Part shown: one piece after another, positions 50,618 through 63,600 of the stretch
How the letters are laid out: every line of letters starts with the position of its first letter
Position numbering within the stretch: position 1 is the stretch's first letter
Source: Poteriospumella lacustris
Lineage: Eukaryota > Sar > Chrysophyceae > Chromulinales > Dinobryaceae
DNA: 64,000 nt
Direction: 5' to 3'
NCBI GenBank assembly: GCA_008000375.1
Contig: SMOI01000023.1
Coordinates: forward strand, 146,122-210,121
Position numbers and translations under genes: made by a program
The notes under the pieces: model-generated
What the model saw: the letters and a program-made list of their open reading frames with translations, nothing else
Database searches by the model: none
Told to the model about the DNA's origin: nothing

Positions 50618-52943
50618 AGAGAGGAAGCTTCAGAAGAAGCTGAAGAAGTTGAAGGAACGCAGTGCCGAGGCGCCGTCGTCGTCCTCTTCGTCAACGAAAG
50701 CCGCAGCCGTCGCAGCGACGTCGGTGGTGGAGGCAGCTCCGGCCGAGGAAAAGAAATCGAAGAAGCGAAAGCATGAGGAAGCCGTGGAAGCACCAGCACC
50801 GGCGGCAGTGGAGGAGGCCGGTGATGACGACGCTGAAGAAGACGCCGACGACAGTGCAGACCGCAGTGGCGACGACCCGAGTCCGGCAGAGGCGGCGGAG
50901 GCGGCTCGGTCGGTGGCAGTGTCTGGCATCTTCAGCGACCAGATGTTTGCGGCGTTGCCGATCTCGGATGCGACGAAGCAGGCGCTGCAGAAGATGGGGT
51001 TCACGCAGATGACGCAGATCCAGGCTCGGTCGATTCCGGAATGTCTGACGGGCAGTGACCTGGTGGGTGCAGCGAAGACCGGCAGCGGCAAGACGTTGGC
51101 GTTTCTGATTCCGATTGTGGAGTTGCTGAACCGAGTGCAGTTCACGCGCAAACAGGGCACCGGTGCGATCGTGATATCGCCGACGCGCGAGTTGTCGCTG
51201 CAGATCTACGGTGTGCTGCGCGACTTGATTGAGTACGGCCATTTCCCGCAGACGCACGGGTTGATCATGGGTGGTGCGAACCGCAAGGCCGAGTCAGACA
51301 AGCTGGTGAAGGGCGTGAACATCGTGGTGGCGACGCCGGGTCGGTTGCACGATCACTTGGCGAACACGCGCGGGTTTGTGGTGCAACGGCTGCAGATGCT
51401 GGTGATCGACGAGGCCGATCGTATTTTGGAGCAAGGTTTCGAAGAGGACATGCACCAGATCATCAAGCTGTTGCCGAAGGAGCGACAGACGATTCTGTTC
51501 AGTGCGACGCAGACGCGGAAGGTGGAAGACTTGGCGCGTCTGTCGATGCGCAGCAACCCGGTGTACACGGGTGTCCACGACGATGCGCGAGCGGCGACGG
51601 TGGAAGGTCTGCAGCAGGGATATGTGGTATGTCCCGCGGACAAGCGGTTCATGCTGCTGTATTCGTTTTTGAAGAAGAACCAGAACAAGAAGATCATGGT
51701 ACGTTGCGCTGCCCTCTCCCTCTCTTTCTCTACCTCCCTTCCTTTCTTTCTCTGTGAGCTGGTGTGTGGCTCCCCTATGTTTGTTTGCGTTGGTTGGCCG
51801 CATGTTGCTGTCGTTGTTGTGTGTTGGGCATGTGCGGCCTGCCTGTGCATGTTGTGTGTGTGTGGTGTGTATGTGTGGATATGTACTCGCAGAATGCAGC
51901 GGGGCTTAGATGCAACGAAGTTGGCCCCACATCTTTGACCCCTCCTTTTCTTAATCTCTGCAACAATGAAAAGCATCTGAATGTTTGAGGAGAACGCAGC
52001 GACGTGACCGATCTGTTACCGCAGGTCGGATGCGAGATGACTGGTTTTCCATAGAATTCAGATACAGCCGCTGTCCCATTTGTGTGTTTGTCGTTGTTTG
52101 TGTACATTGCATGGTGTATCGTATTGTTGTGTGTTTGACGGATGTGCTAACGGTGTTTGCTGTGTTGTTGCTGGTGTGCAGGTGTTCTTCTCGTCGTGTA
52201 ACTCGGTGAAGTTCCACTCGGAGCTGCTGAACTACATCGACCTGGAGGTGATGGACATCCACGGCAAGCAGAAGCAACAGAAGCGTACGACGACGTTCTT
52301 CTCGTTCTGCAAGCAGGACAAGGGCATTCTGCTGTGTACGGACGTGGCGGCGCGTGGGTTGGACATCCCGGCGGTGGACTGGATTGTGCAGTACGATCCG
52401 CCGGATGATCCCCGCGAGTACATCCACCGTGTGGGCCGAACGGCACGTGGCACGAACACGCAGGGTCGTGCGTTGTTGTTTCTGTTGCCAGAGGAACTGG
52501 CGTTCCTGAAGTATCTGCGCGCGGCCAAGGTGACGTTGCAAGAGTTCGACTTCCCAGCATCGAAGATCGCCAACATTGGTGGGCAGATGACGATGCTGAT
52601 CGAGAAGAACTACTACTTGCACAAGTCGGCCAAGGACGCGTATCGCAGCTACTTGCTGGCGTACGCGTCGCACGCCCACAAGGACATTTTCAATGTCCAC
52701 GAGATCGACCTGCAAGGGGTCGGTCGTGCGTTTGGCTTCACGGTGCCTCCGCGCGTGGACTTGAACCTGTCGGCGCGTGGCGACAAGACGGAGACGCGCA
52801 AGAAGCGTCGGCAGAACCTGGACGACGGTGCAGGCGGTGCCAGCGGCCGGAAGGACAAGTACCGCCAAACGGGCCAGGCGTTTTCGGCGACGAACCCGTA
52901 CGGCAAGCGCGCGGAGGGCGACAAGCGGCAGTTTGTGCGGTGA
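50604..52943 (+). CDS. HAS1: DEAD-box RNA helicase Has1/DDX18, copy 1, two exons
   Basis: Exon 1 is 50604-51698 and exon 2 is 52182-52943; the 483-nt intron is GTACGT...GTGCAG. The product is 618 residues. Helicase motifs in order: Q motif [17 protein letters not shown] (157-164); [22 protein letters not shown]; then across the splice [25 protein letters not shown] and HRVGRTARG. The segment after motif VI ([26 protein letters not shown]) is typical of Has1/DDX18, a nucleolar helicase needed for 60S (and in yeast 40S) ribosome assembly. The N-terminal 110 residues are Lys-rich, then acidic and Ala-rich, as in the family. Codons end mostly in G or C, consistent with high expression. It is one of two facing copies. 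Confidence 0.95.
51699..52181 (+). other. Unusually long intron of helicase copy 1
   Basis: 483 nt, against 60-118 nt for the other introns here. T/G-rich flanks surround a more mixed centre holding a hairpin GGGGC/GCCCC (51901-51928) and another, CCGATCTG/CAGGTCGG (52008-52029). The copy 2 intron (54282-54764) is the same. No complete C/D or H/ACA box set could be recognised. Confidence 0.6.
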
Positions 52944-52944
52944 G

Positions 52945-53518
52945 TCCAGTTCTTTGAGGAGACATTGAATGGTGGTCGGTCGTCAGTCAGGTCGGAGGAT
53001 CGATCTAGTGTTGTTTGTCAGTGATGTGAGTGGTTGTGTGAATGCGATGCCGTTCTGCAACGTTTGTAAGTAGTATTTAAGTACGTTGGTCTTCGTGAGG
53101 ATCATCGATGCAAAGTACGATTGTTTGTGAAGTTGTCTGTGCTTCGCGATCTGTAGGTGGTGACACAATTGACGGGATTGATGTTCTACACAATGTTCTT
53201 TCTCACTTCGCACCTGTACATTTATGGAACAGAGGATGAGCTTGCAGATGGGCCGATGCGTGAAGTCTGCGCGTCAGCAACTCTTTAGGGGGTTGCAGTT
53301 CGTCTCGCCTATTCTTTGTCGATGGTGTATGGTAAACGTAGTGAACAGGGGAAGACCAACCACTTCTTGGTGTGTTGAGAAAGATTCGAAACAATTGCGT
53401 AACTACTTACAGATCTTATACATCATCGTACATACTACTCAGGTGGTACAAGTCCCACTCCACTTCACCACTCTTTTTCATTCTCTTTGACAACAACCGA
53501 CAACCATTTCTCTGTCGT
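52945..53518. other. Spacer between the two facing helicase genes
   Basis: 574 bp with no sequence shared between its two halves and no credible gene. It must contain both 3' UTRs and poly(A) sites, since the genes converge here. Confidence 0.7.
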
Positions 53519-56037
53519 CTCACCGCACAAACTGCCGCTTGTCGCCCTCCGCGCGCTTGCCGTACGGGTTCGTCGCCGAAAACGCCTGGCCCGTTTGGCG
53601 GTACTTGTCCTTCCGGCCGCTGGCACCGCCTGCACCGTCGTCCAGGTTCTGCCGACGCTTCTTGCGCGTCTCCGTCTTGTCGCCACGCGCCGACAGGTTC
53701 AAGTCCACGCGCGGAGGCACCGTGAAGCCAAACGCACGACCGACCCCTTGCAGGTCGATCTCGTGGACATTGAAAATGTCCTTGTGGGCGTGCGACGCGT
53801 ACGCCAGCAAGTAGCTGCGATACGCGTCCTTGGCCGACTTGTGCAAGTAGTAGTTCTTCTCGATCAGCATCGTCATCTGCCCACCAATGTTGGCGATCTT
53901 CGATGCTGGGAAGTCGAACTCTTGCAACGTCACCTTGGCCGCGCGCAGATACTTCAGGAACGCCAGTTCCTCTGGCAACAGAAACAACAACGCACGACCC
54001 TGCGTGTTCGTGCCACGTGCCGTTCGGCCCACACGGTGGATGTACTCGCGGGGATCATCCGGCGGATCGTACTGCACAATCCAGTCCACCGCCGGGATGT
54101 CCAACCCACGCGCCGCCACGTCCGTACACAGCAGAATGCCCTTGTCCTGCTTGCAGAACGAGAAGAACGTCGTCGTACGCTTCTGTTGCTTCTGCTTGCC
54201 GTGGATGTCCATCACCTCCAGGTCGATGTAGTTCAGCAGCTCCGAGTGGAACTTCACCGAGTTACACGACGAGAAGAACACCTGCACACCAGCAACAACA
54301 CAGCAAACACCGTTAGCACATCCGTCAAACACACAACAATACGATACACCATGCAATGTACACAAACAACGACAAACACACAAATGGGACAGCGGCTGTA
54401 TCTGAATTCTATGGAAAACCAGTCATCTCGCATCCGACCTGCGGTAACAGATCGGTCACGTCGCTGCGTTCTCCTCAAACATTCAGATGCTTTTCATTGT
54501 TGCAGAGATTAAGAAAAGGAGGGGTCAAAGATGTGGGGCCAACTTCGTTGCATCTAAGCCCCGCTGCATTCTGCGAGTACATATCCACACATACACACCA
54601 CACACACACAACATGCACAGGCAGGCCGCACATGCCCAACACACAACAACGACAGCAACATGCGGCCAACCAACGCAAACAAACATAGGGGAGCCACACA
54701 CCAGCTCACAGAGAAAGAAAGGAAGGGAGGTAGAGAAAGAGAGGGAGAGGGCAGCGCAACGTACCATGATCTTCTTGTTCTGGTTCTTCTTCAAAAACGA
54801 ATACAGCAGCATGAACCGCTTGTCCGCGGGACATACCACATATCCCTGCTGCAGACCTTCCACCGTCGCCGCTCGCGCATCGTCGTGGACACCCGTGTAC
54901 ACCGGGTTGCTGCGCATCGACAGACGCGCCAAGTCTTCCACCTTCCGCGTCTGCGTCGCACTGAACAGAATCGTCTGTCGCTCCTTCGGCAACAGCTTGA
55001 TGATCTGGTGCATGTCCTCTTCGAAACCTTGCTCCAAAATACGATCGGCCTCGTCGATCACCAGCATCTGCAGCCGTTGTACCACAAACCCGCGCGTGTT
55101 CGCCAAGTGATCGTGCAACCGACCCGGCGTCGCCACCACGATGTTCACGCCCTTCACCAGCTTGTCTGACTCGGCCTTGCGGTTCGCACCACCCATGATC
55201 AACCCGTGCGTCTGCGGGAAATGGCCGTACTCAATCAAGTCGCGCAGCACACCGTAGATCTGCAGCGACAACTCGCGCGTCGGCGATATCACGATCGCAC
55301 CGGTGCCCTGTTTGCGCGTGAACTGCACTCGGTTCAGCAACTCCACAATCGGAATCAGAAACGCCAACGTCTTGCCGCTGCCGGTCTTCGCTGCACCCAC
55401 CAGGTCACTGCCCGTCAGACATTCCGGAATCGACCGAGCCTGGATCTGCGTCATCTGCGTGAACCCCATCTTCTGCAGCGCCTGCTTCGTCGCATCCGAG
55501 ATCGGCAACGCCGCAAACATCTGGTCGCTGAAGATGCCAGACACTGCCACCGACCGAGCCGCCTCCGCCGCCTCTGCCGGACTCGGGTCGTCGCCACTGC
55601 GGTCTGCACTGTCGTCGGCGTCTTCTTCAGCGTCGTCATCACCGGCCTCCTCCACTGCCGCCGGTGCTGGTGCTTCCACGGCTTCCTCATGCTTTCGCTT
55701 CTTCGATTTCTTTTCCTCGGCCGGAGCTGCCTCCACCACCGACGTCGCTGCGACGGCTGCGGCTTTCGTTGACGAAGAGGACGACGACGGCGCCTCGGCA
55801 CTGCGTTCCTTCAACTTCTTCAGCTTCTTCTGAAGCTTCCTCTCTTCAATATCCGACATGGCTACCGTGGTACAATGTCTGAGATGGAAAGTGATGTACC
55901 TTCCCACTGGCATCAGTTACAAGTTCGATGCTTCGATGGTCGTCGATGGCTGCGAGTCGAGATTGGCTGGCTGCAAGCCGCGCGACACAGGGCGCCGATG
56001 CGGGAGAGTCACACACGTGCGACACCGAGGCGTTTCA
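53519..56037 (-). repeat. Right arm of the long inverted repeat (helicase copy 2)
   Basis: Reverse-complement counterpart of 50419-52944. The transcribed part appears identical bar one base. The outer part (about 55902-56037) is diverged but still alignable, ending near the shared GAAACGCCTCGGTGTCGCAC. Confidence 0.9.
53520..55859 (-). CDS. HAS1: DEAD-box RNA helicase Has1/DDX18, copy 2, two exons
   Basis: Exon 1 is 54765-55859 and exon 2 is 53520-54281, with intron 54282-54764 (483 nt). The 618-residue product is identical to copy 1 and all helicase motifs are intact. Here an in-frame ATG at 55913 could add 18 residues ([18 protein letters not shown]) at the N-terminus. Copy 1 lacks that extension because indels shift the frame. 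I take the shorter start because it is shared by both copies and the leader is diverging. The two genes read towards each other, so any read-through transcript would pair with itself or with the other copy's mRNA. Confidence 0.94.
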
Positions 56038-57694
56038 AAAAGTGCACAGTGCATGCATGCACTGTATCCACAACTGTGTGATTGAGTAATAAATCATCAC
56101 AGCAGAGACCGAACAAAGAGAAAGTGTCTGCATCGGTAGTTAGTTTAAGATCTTCAATGTTGATGTTGAAGCTTCGTTACAGTTGAGAGGGATATGACGA
56201 ACCGTGTTGCCGCAGGTCTGCAGTGGGATACATCTGCAGTGGATACCATTCCTTGAAAGAGAAAGTAAAAAAGAAAAAAGAAAAGAGGGGGACAACTATG
56301 GGAAGGTGGACGCATCATTGACGTTTCAACGCTTCGTACACACAAAGGAGCTTCTCTCCTGTGTGTGGTCTGAGGCAGAAAGACGGACAACGACAAATAG
56401 ACAAGTAGAAAGTTGTAGCGGACAAATTTCGACCACCACGGTAAACCGAGGTAACCGAGAAGAACGACGGACGAAGAAAGAGGTGAAAACACGAATGGGG
56501 AAACAATGTGTAGCGAAGATGCACTGCGAAAAACAAAACGAATAATGTTGACCCGGGGGAGGGGGTGATCAGAAAGATGCAAGGATGGATCCCTTTGCCG
56601 TAGCTCAGGGGTGTTGATAAAAGGGCTTGACGGACACCGATGGATCTTCGCGTCATATGACGGCGAACAAGAAATCGAAGGAAATGACAGGAAACAGAAG
56701 GACGAGGAGTGACGCGAGGGACACCTGGATTGAGTCGAGCCTTGGGGCGGCTCCCTCGAAATGATCAAGACAACACTGACAAATGACGAAGTTAAAGAGA
56801 GAAAGATGTGCGCGGGTGGCAGCAAAAAATGAGAGCGTCTAGGAAAATCAATGCACCGCCACCAACAACAGAAAAGGTCATTGTTGAAAGGAGATTTTGT
56901 TTGTTTGTTTCGCGGAGGAAGGACGAGGGATCCTACTGGTGACGAGACATCAAGAAATGAACAAACGAAGATACCAGATGGATACAGTACTGAGAACCAA
57001 CAGAATAAATCGATTCGTAGCGATGGCATCATGGTTGTGCCGATGAATATTGAGTTTGGCACATGCGAAGACGGGTGAGAGCCATCTACCCTTCCCCTCA
57101 CGGGCCTTACCCAAGAGACGACAAGGAGAAAAACAGTGAAAAACAAACGAGCGGTAGCGCTTGCATAACAACAGAATGTGATACCAAACCATACAGCATC
57201 AACATCACGTGGCTACGGTTTGACATACTGTAGATAGATGGATAACGCACGACGTCGCCAACTGTGATGCTGTGACGGTCGCGACGCAGTCAATGTATCA
57301 AGCAAACTTTCGCGAAAGAGGATACCACAAAAAGAAATCCTGAAGCGGACAAATACATAATGTAGAGTAGGATGTTCAATGCGGACAACTGGGAAGTAAG
57401 CTCGGAAACAAACAAAATCTAATGAAACTCACACGTTGGACGAGCAGGAAGAATGAAAAACGCAAACGAGCGGATCGATCTTCACTCGAGTGCTTTTCCC
57501 CCATCGATACGATTCACGACGACGAAGAAGCAGAAAAGGAGGCACACACAGAGACGAAAGAAAGATAGAGAAAGAAAGAAAATAGAAGAACCTTCACAGC
57601 AAGCATGGTAGCGCACAGCAGGGCAGAAGGCGACAAGCAACCCATGACAAACATGCGACCAGCGGCGAAGATACAATAAATAATGCAGAATGAT
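55860..57694. other. Intergenic stretch between helicase copy 2 and right-edge gene
   Basis: The first 180 bp are the diverged helicase promoter. The rest is purine-rich on the + strand (CT-rich when read with the right-edge gene), like the flank after the left-edge paralogue. A 330-codon frame on the minus strand (56154-57146) is open but starts at TTG, is Ser/Phe/Leu-rich because of the CT bias, and shows no domain. I do not call a gene. Confidence 0.55.
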
Positions 57695-60600
57695 CTATGG
57701 GCGTTGTTCGGGTGGCAATTGTTTCTTTATCGCCAATGGAGCGAACGCAGACACTGGTAAATTCACCTTGACGGCTCGATCGCGATTCGAATAGATCGCA
57801 TACCAAACGGAGGCGATCACGAAGGCGATCACGCCTAGCACCATATAGAACACATACGATCGCGTCCATTGGCGACGCCCTTGTTGAGCAGACTGTGGCC
57901 CGTTCACGGCCGTGGCCTTCATATCACCCATCGATTGACTTGAACTGCTGGCGATGGAGGCTTGTGTCGACGGTACTGTTCCATTCACAAGGTGCACATC
58001 ATCAATGCCGGTGATACAAAACATCGACTTGGTATTCACCTTCGCGAACGAGTACAACCGAGAATGTTCCCACGCCACCGTAGCATTGCCCATGACGAAG
58101 ACATCGTCGACCGCGACAGCCTGCAGGGCCAAGGACAGTGTACCCGTCAAGTAGACAGACCCATTCAATGCATTTTCAAACAGAATGAAGACTTCGTCCA
58201 CCGAACAATAGTCATCAGCTCGAATGAAGGAATCAAATGATACACTGACACTGCCGAACTGATCACCATTCGTTGGAATATCACCCACCAGTGACATGGC
58301 ATCAAACTTCGCCGCGAAAGTGGTGAAATTCAAGGGCTCCATAACATGCTTCAGGAGTTCTGGCAGAACAGCAACCATCGTCGCATTTAATGTTGGCCAT
58401 CCTTCAGTGGAAAGCATCTTATACGGGATACTGTCGATGAGGACAATCGTCTTGATCACGAGATCAAATTCAGGGAACAAGCCCTTGACATGGTGCTGGA
58501 CACTGTTGTTGGCGGCATAGACCATACCGAAGTGCTGCTCACTCACCGAGACGACCAGATCTTGGTGAATGAATGAAGACCCTTCCATCTCCAACAACGA
58601 CGAGGTACCCGCTTCATCAACTCGCAAACGACGTTGACCCGATGTACCGCTCACAAACGATGACCCCACAGGACATTCACAGTGTGTGGACAAATCATCG
58701 AACGATACCAAGTCGCACATCGCTCCCGTGCCGACGAAGTCATGAAGAATATTGCAGGAAGGTATCCACTGACTGTATGGACAATTGAAGGTGACGTTGC
58801 CAATGAAATTGGGAGGGCATACCACTTGCTTGGAGGCAGTTGGACACACCGCCACTGACGGGGTTGCCATTCCTCGGTCACACGCAACGGTCACAGAATC
58901 CACCACGGGCGTAGCATAGCTCACGGCGTGCATATTGCGAATGGATACGGTCAGAGAGCATCCGCCCACACGATCACACTTTTCAGCATCTTTCACCACC
59001 ACACGAACAGGAACTGATGTTACGTTCGCCACGTTCGACACCAGTCGATCGGCAAAGGCTTGCAGGGACAACCCCACCAACGCACCAGTCGTCTTATTCG
59101 ATGCAGCAGACACAATCGACACCTCCGTCACAACAACTCCACTTGTCGAAGCAACTGTCAATGCGAGAGGAATCGCAGCGGTAACATAGCCGGTGGCGTA
59201 CGCAGCAATTTTGCTTTCCGACAAGTGATGAACAGCATGTTGTCCAGCCACCGTAGTCTCCAGAAATGCAATATCCAACGAGGAGAAGGATCTTCTCGGT
59301 TGCGAAGCATCGACCAACGATGCAAGAGCGCTGACCTTCTGAGTATCAAGAACTCCAACCGATTTTCCCTTGAGCACCAAGTAGTTCGACAAGGTCGCAA
59401 GCTGCGCGGAGAACGTTGCGTTGTTCACACCCGACCGCATCAAACCTTCTCCCAGTGAAAGGACAAGACCTGACCACACATCCACCGACAACGCATCGTC
59501 ATACACACTGGACACAAGCATTTGATTGTAAACAGCGGCCAGTTCAACGCGTGAAGCCATTTGTTCTTGCACCGATGCAGTGGAGAATTGACAAGCATCA
59601 CCCGCGTATCCAACTGAGCAAATGCAGAGCGCACGACAAGCGAACGAATCCAAGGTACAATGTGACAGAGACGTATTTGTCGTAGACTCAACGAAATGAC
59701 AGTTTCCGTTGCCCGAGCAATCATTGGCGCATTTCTTGATATCAACCGCGGCATTAAGCGCAATACTAACGGCAAAGCATTCAGCAGTGTTTCCGGCGGC
59801 ATAGGCCGTGTAACCATCCAAACATTCACCGCAAGTTCCAGTGGCGATACCACAAGAATGTCGATAGAGAGCATCACAGTCAATCGCGGAAGTTCGGCAG
59901 GATTGTGCATTGAGCTGCTGAAGGCGGGCATTGGAATAGTGCAGATTGGCATTGTTGGGCATCGTACTGTACACAACGTGCATCTTCGAGCGCACATCTC
60001 CCGACAAGCGGAACATGGAGACATCCAAAGCCAAGTTGACATTAGAAGGTTGAACAGAGACGTTCTGCGTTACTTCAGCCATCGCTGAGACACCATCTAC
60101 GACGGCAACTCTTCCTTTGTACACGGCTGCGCTGTCACCAAAGTGAGACAAACGAACGAATGCTTGAGTGAATTCCGATTCCATCTGAAGAGGATACCAA
60201 AGAGCACTCTCGTCATCCACCGAAGTGTAATGGTAAGAAAAATACAATGGTAACTCGTCAGTCTCCCACTGATGGGTTTTGAAATGGAAGACATCGACAA
60301 TACTCTGTCCGACAGATGGAGAGACATCAAAGCTGCCGCCCTGAGGTCCACGATTGATGTATACTGAAATAGCCGTTTGCTGATCCCAAGTGGTTTGAGT
60401 CGCACCGTCCACATACACCAACGAGAAGGACAAGAAACGGCCCGGATTCAAACTCTTTACTGGAATATGGAGAGTTGTCAACAACATCGTATTGCCTCCC
60501 ACATACGACGATGCAATCGAACCAGAGGCAAGAGTCATCAAATTAACGGACGAATCGTTGACGGTCCAACGAACAATGCCAGGATTATGAGCACCAACTT

Positions 60601-63600
60601 TCGCTTCCAATGTGATGAATTCGTGACTGTTGTACGACTTCAAGTTCTTCGCATTCACCGCGGTGATGTTCACCGATGGTGCTGTCTGATCAATGACAGT
60701 GACAGTGACCGAGGCTTGCGCCAGACGCTGCAACTGGTCAGTGATAGTCATCGTAATGACACTGACGGAATTCAACGCCTTCAAAGGAGCGCGGATAACC
60801 AGATTGTCACCATAAACATCACTGGACAGTATTTGTAACACACATCCCGTCGTATTGAACGTTGAACATTGCCACGTGTAGAACAACCCTGCAGCCAAAC
60901 CAGACATCAAACTTCGATCTTGATTTTCATCGTAGCTACGAGATCCATCCAAAGTAATGACTCTGCGGGCATTCAACTTTATGTTATCAGAGCCTGTAAT
61001 AGCCGCTACCAAGTTACCTCGTACCACCGTGATTTGTTGAGAATACAACGTCAAACCTTTCGTGACGGAATCTTGCATGACCAACGAGAATTGAAAGAGT
61101 TGATCCATTGGCAGGCTATACGGCAACAGGACAAGGTTGGACCCTCCTTGATGGTAGCTGCCAGCAACAATCACACCATTGCGTTTCATCATCCAGTACA
61201 TGTCCGGCGAAGCCGCGGCATTTAACTCGCCCGAGGATGCATCAATCATACCGTATGCGCCATACAAACGAACCGCAGCACAAGCCTTCACACGTCGTGT
61301 GGCAGATCCACCAACCATCATGTGTGGAACATTGTAGTCGACGACATATAACTTGTAATAGCCTGAGGAACAAGCTGAGAAGACGTTGCACAGTCGAACT
61401 TCGAACACATACGACCCGGGTACCACGAACTTGTTCGGAATGCTAATGGGAACATTGTCATAGATGAAACCTTTCAGATACGTAACCAAATCAGCATTGG
61501 GTGCGCTAACACCTTCATGGATGCCTATGTCGACAGACTTCCAGTTCCATCCAAACGAACCAGTTGAAGGACTGATATCAATCAAAACATCAGTTCCTTG
61601 CATCACCACACTTGGACCGATGGCCGAGACGCTTGTGGTCATTTTACGAACCGAAGGCCCCATAACTGAGAGGCTGGCAGAGTTGACATAGACAGGAGAG
61701 CAAGTCTCTGTAAAGCATTTGCCCTTCAACACAGATCCTGCGACAGTAATTTGCTCATCAAGAGCCAAGACTGAACTTTCCACCGCCAAAACATTGTCTG
61801 CCAACCACGAACAACTAGAAATACCACCGTTCACAATAACAATACCGTCACATGAGAAGACAGACTGTTGGAACGAAGACGTATCCAATTCTTGGCTGAA
61901 GGTCACTGCTATCGTTCGACCGTTTTCCAAATACGATGCTTTCACAGGGTATGGGGCATGTTCGGTTGCAACAACCGCAACGCTCTCGGTGCAAAGAGTT
62001 CTTTGAGTAATCGAGTCCTCCACAACACTACCAAGAAGAACACCAAAGCGTTCGAATTGAATAGTCACGTCGGAAGAAGGTTCAGTCGTGGCACGCAGGA
62101 ATATTTCACCTTCAGTTGTGAAAGCTGATATCGGCCACGATAGAAATTGTGCACCGTACGCCTTCGAAGTGAACGTTACTGAATGCGCACCAATGACTTG
62201 TTCCATGCCAGATTTTTTCGAATGCTTCACAACTTCGATGGCGACCACAACCGTGGCTGAAGGTGCGAACTTCATACCAATAGTGAAAGTCTTCATAACT
62301 TTCGCGTTCATCGGCATGCTCACCAGATCGAAAGACACCACCACATTGTTGCAACAAGTTGTGCGGAACACTTCTCCCTTACCAAATACCGAAGAGTATT
62401 GGTTGTGTGGTACCGAAACTGCTTGAGCATTCAAGCCACCGCCGACACAGAAGAATGTATATTCAGTTGATGGTGATAATCCTTCGATGCGCACCACGGT
62501 ATCCTTCCGTGGATACGACTTAGCTTCGTTTCTTTGTGAGAATATACTGGCAATCGCAACTTCTTGCGTGCCAGAAGCAAATGCTGCACAGAAGACTTGA
62601 CCCAAAGAAGTCAATCCGAAGTGAATCTCCGCCGAATCTTGCATTGGCACCACGGACGAGTCCAGCACACAGGGAACATCAAATCCTGAGCTTACATCCA
62701 CCGTCATGAAGGTTGACATGGGGATGTACGCACTTCGAGAGCAAGGATGGAAAACGAACGGATTCGCATACGAGATAGTCGCCGAGCAAGGGTTCGCGCA
62801 ATCAATGCACATGGCCGTGGAAGCACCACAATTGCTTACTGACCATGAGTAACCATCACATTCCACCGTAACAAGCGAATCAACACCAGAGCGGAGGATG
62901 TTCAACAGCTTGGTTGCATTGGTAGGCGACGAACAAGTAACCGATGCTGGTTTACTTTGCTGAATATCTCCTGTGGCAACCATCGTAATCGAGTTCGCGG
63001 TGGTTCCCGAGGCTTCAAGGGTCAAAGCAAACTGCACGAAGGCATTCCATGCGAGGCATCCACCAACAGTCGTTTCAAACTTGTAGCTCATAGAATTGTA
63101 GGAATACGCTCGGCGTCCCGTATATCGTAAAAATTCAGCGGTTCGCGACGAATTGTGCAACGAGCTGCAAAAGAACTCATATTGACTTGGTCGTGATGTC
63201 GGCAAACTGGATGGCTTTTCAGAAGGACTAACTGTTGGGTTGACCGTGGGGCTTCGAGAAGGCGACGCAGTGGCTGGACTCGTGGTCGGTGTTGACGTTG
63301 TTGGATTAGCGGTTGGTGAACGAGATGGCGTCGCAGTAGGACTGAAGGTTGGCAAGTTCGTTGGAATCGCCGTTGGGGACACTGTCGGGTTAGAGGAGGG
63401 GCTAGCTGAAGGCGCTTTGGAAGGAGCTACAGTCGGTGCACGTGTAGGGGCGATTGTTGGCTTACGATCATTCACATCCGTATCGCACTGCGACGCGGTG
63501 ACCCAATTCTGAAGAATTGAATCGCGACAGTTGCCGCAGACCGAAGAATAAGGAGTCACGCCCTGATAGCCGGCATTTTCCGCATTGTCGGCACAGCAAC

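Larger units (their letters stand above)
50419..52944 (+). repeat. Left arm of a long inverted repeat (helicase copy 1)
   Basis: It matches 53519-56037 in reverse orientation. From about 43 bp before the ATG to one base after the stop the arms look identical apart from one synonymous G/A, seen at GTGGTGCAACGG versus GTGGTACAACGG (near 51383). The 5' 150 bp are clearly diverged, with indels. Confidence 0.9.

Noticed and set aside
53487-54512. 341-codon frame antisense to helicase copy 2 (and its counterpart at 51951-52868)
   Set aside because: It is the reverse shadow of a GC-ending helicase exon and intron; the composition is Arg/Leu/Val-rich with no domain.
56595-56640. TAGCTCAGGGG, resembling a tRNA A box
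   Set aside because: No matching B box (GGTTCGANTCC) or cloverleaf follows.
56154-57146. 330-codon open frame on the minus strand downstream of the right-edge gene
   Set aside because: It starts at TTG, is Ser/Phe/Leu-rich because the strand is CT-biased, has no domain, and similar frames occur in the CT-rich flank of the left-edge paralogue.
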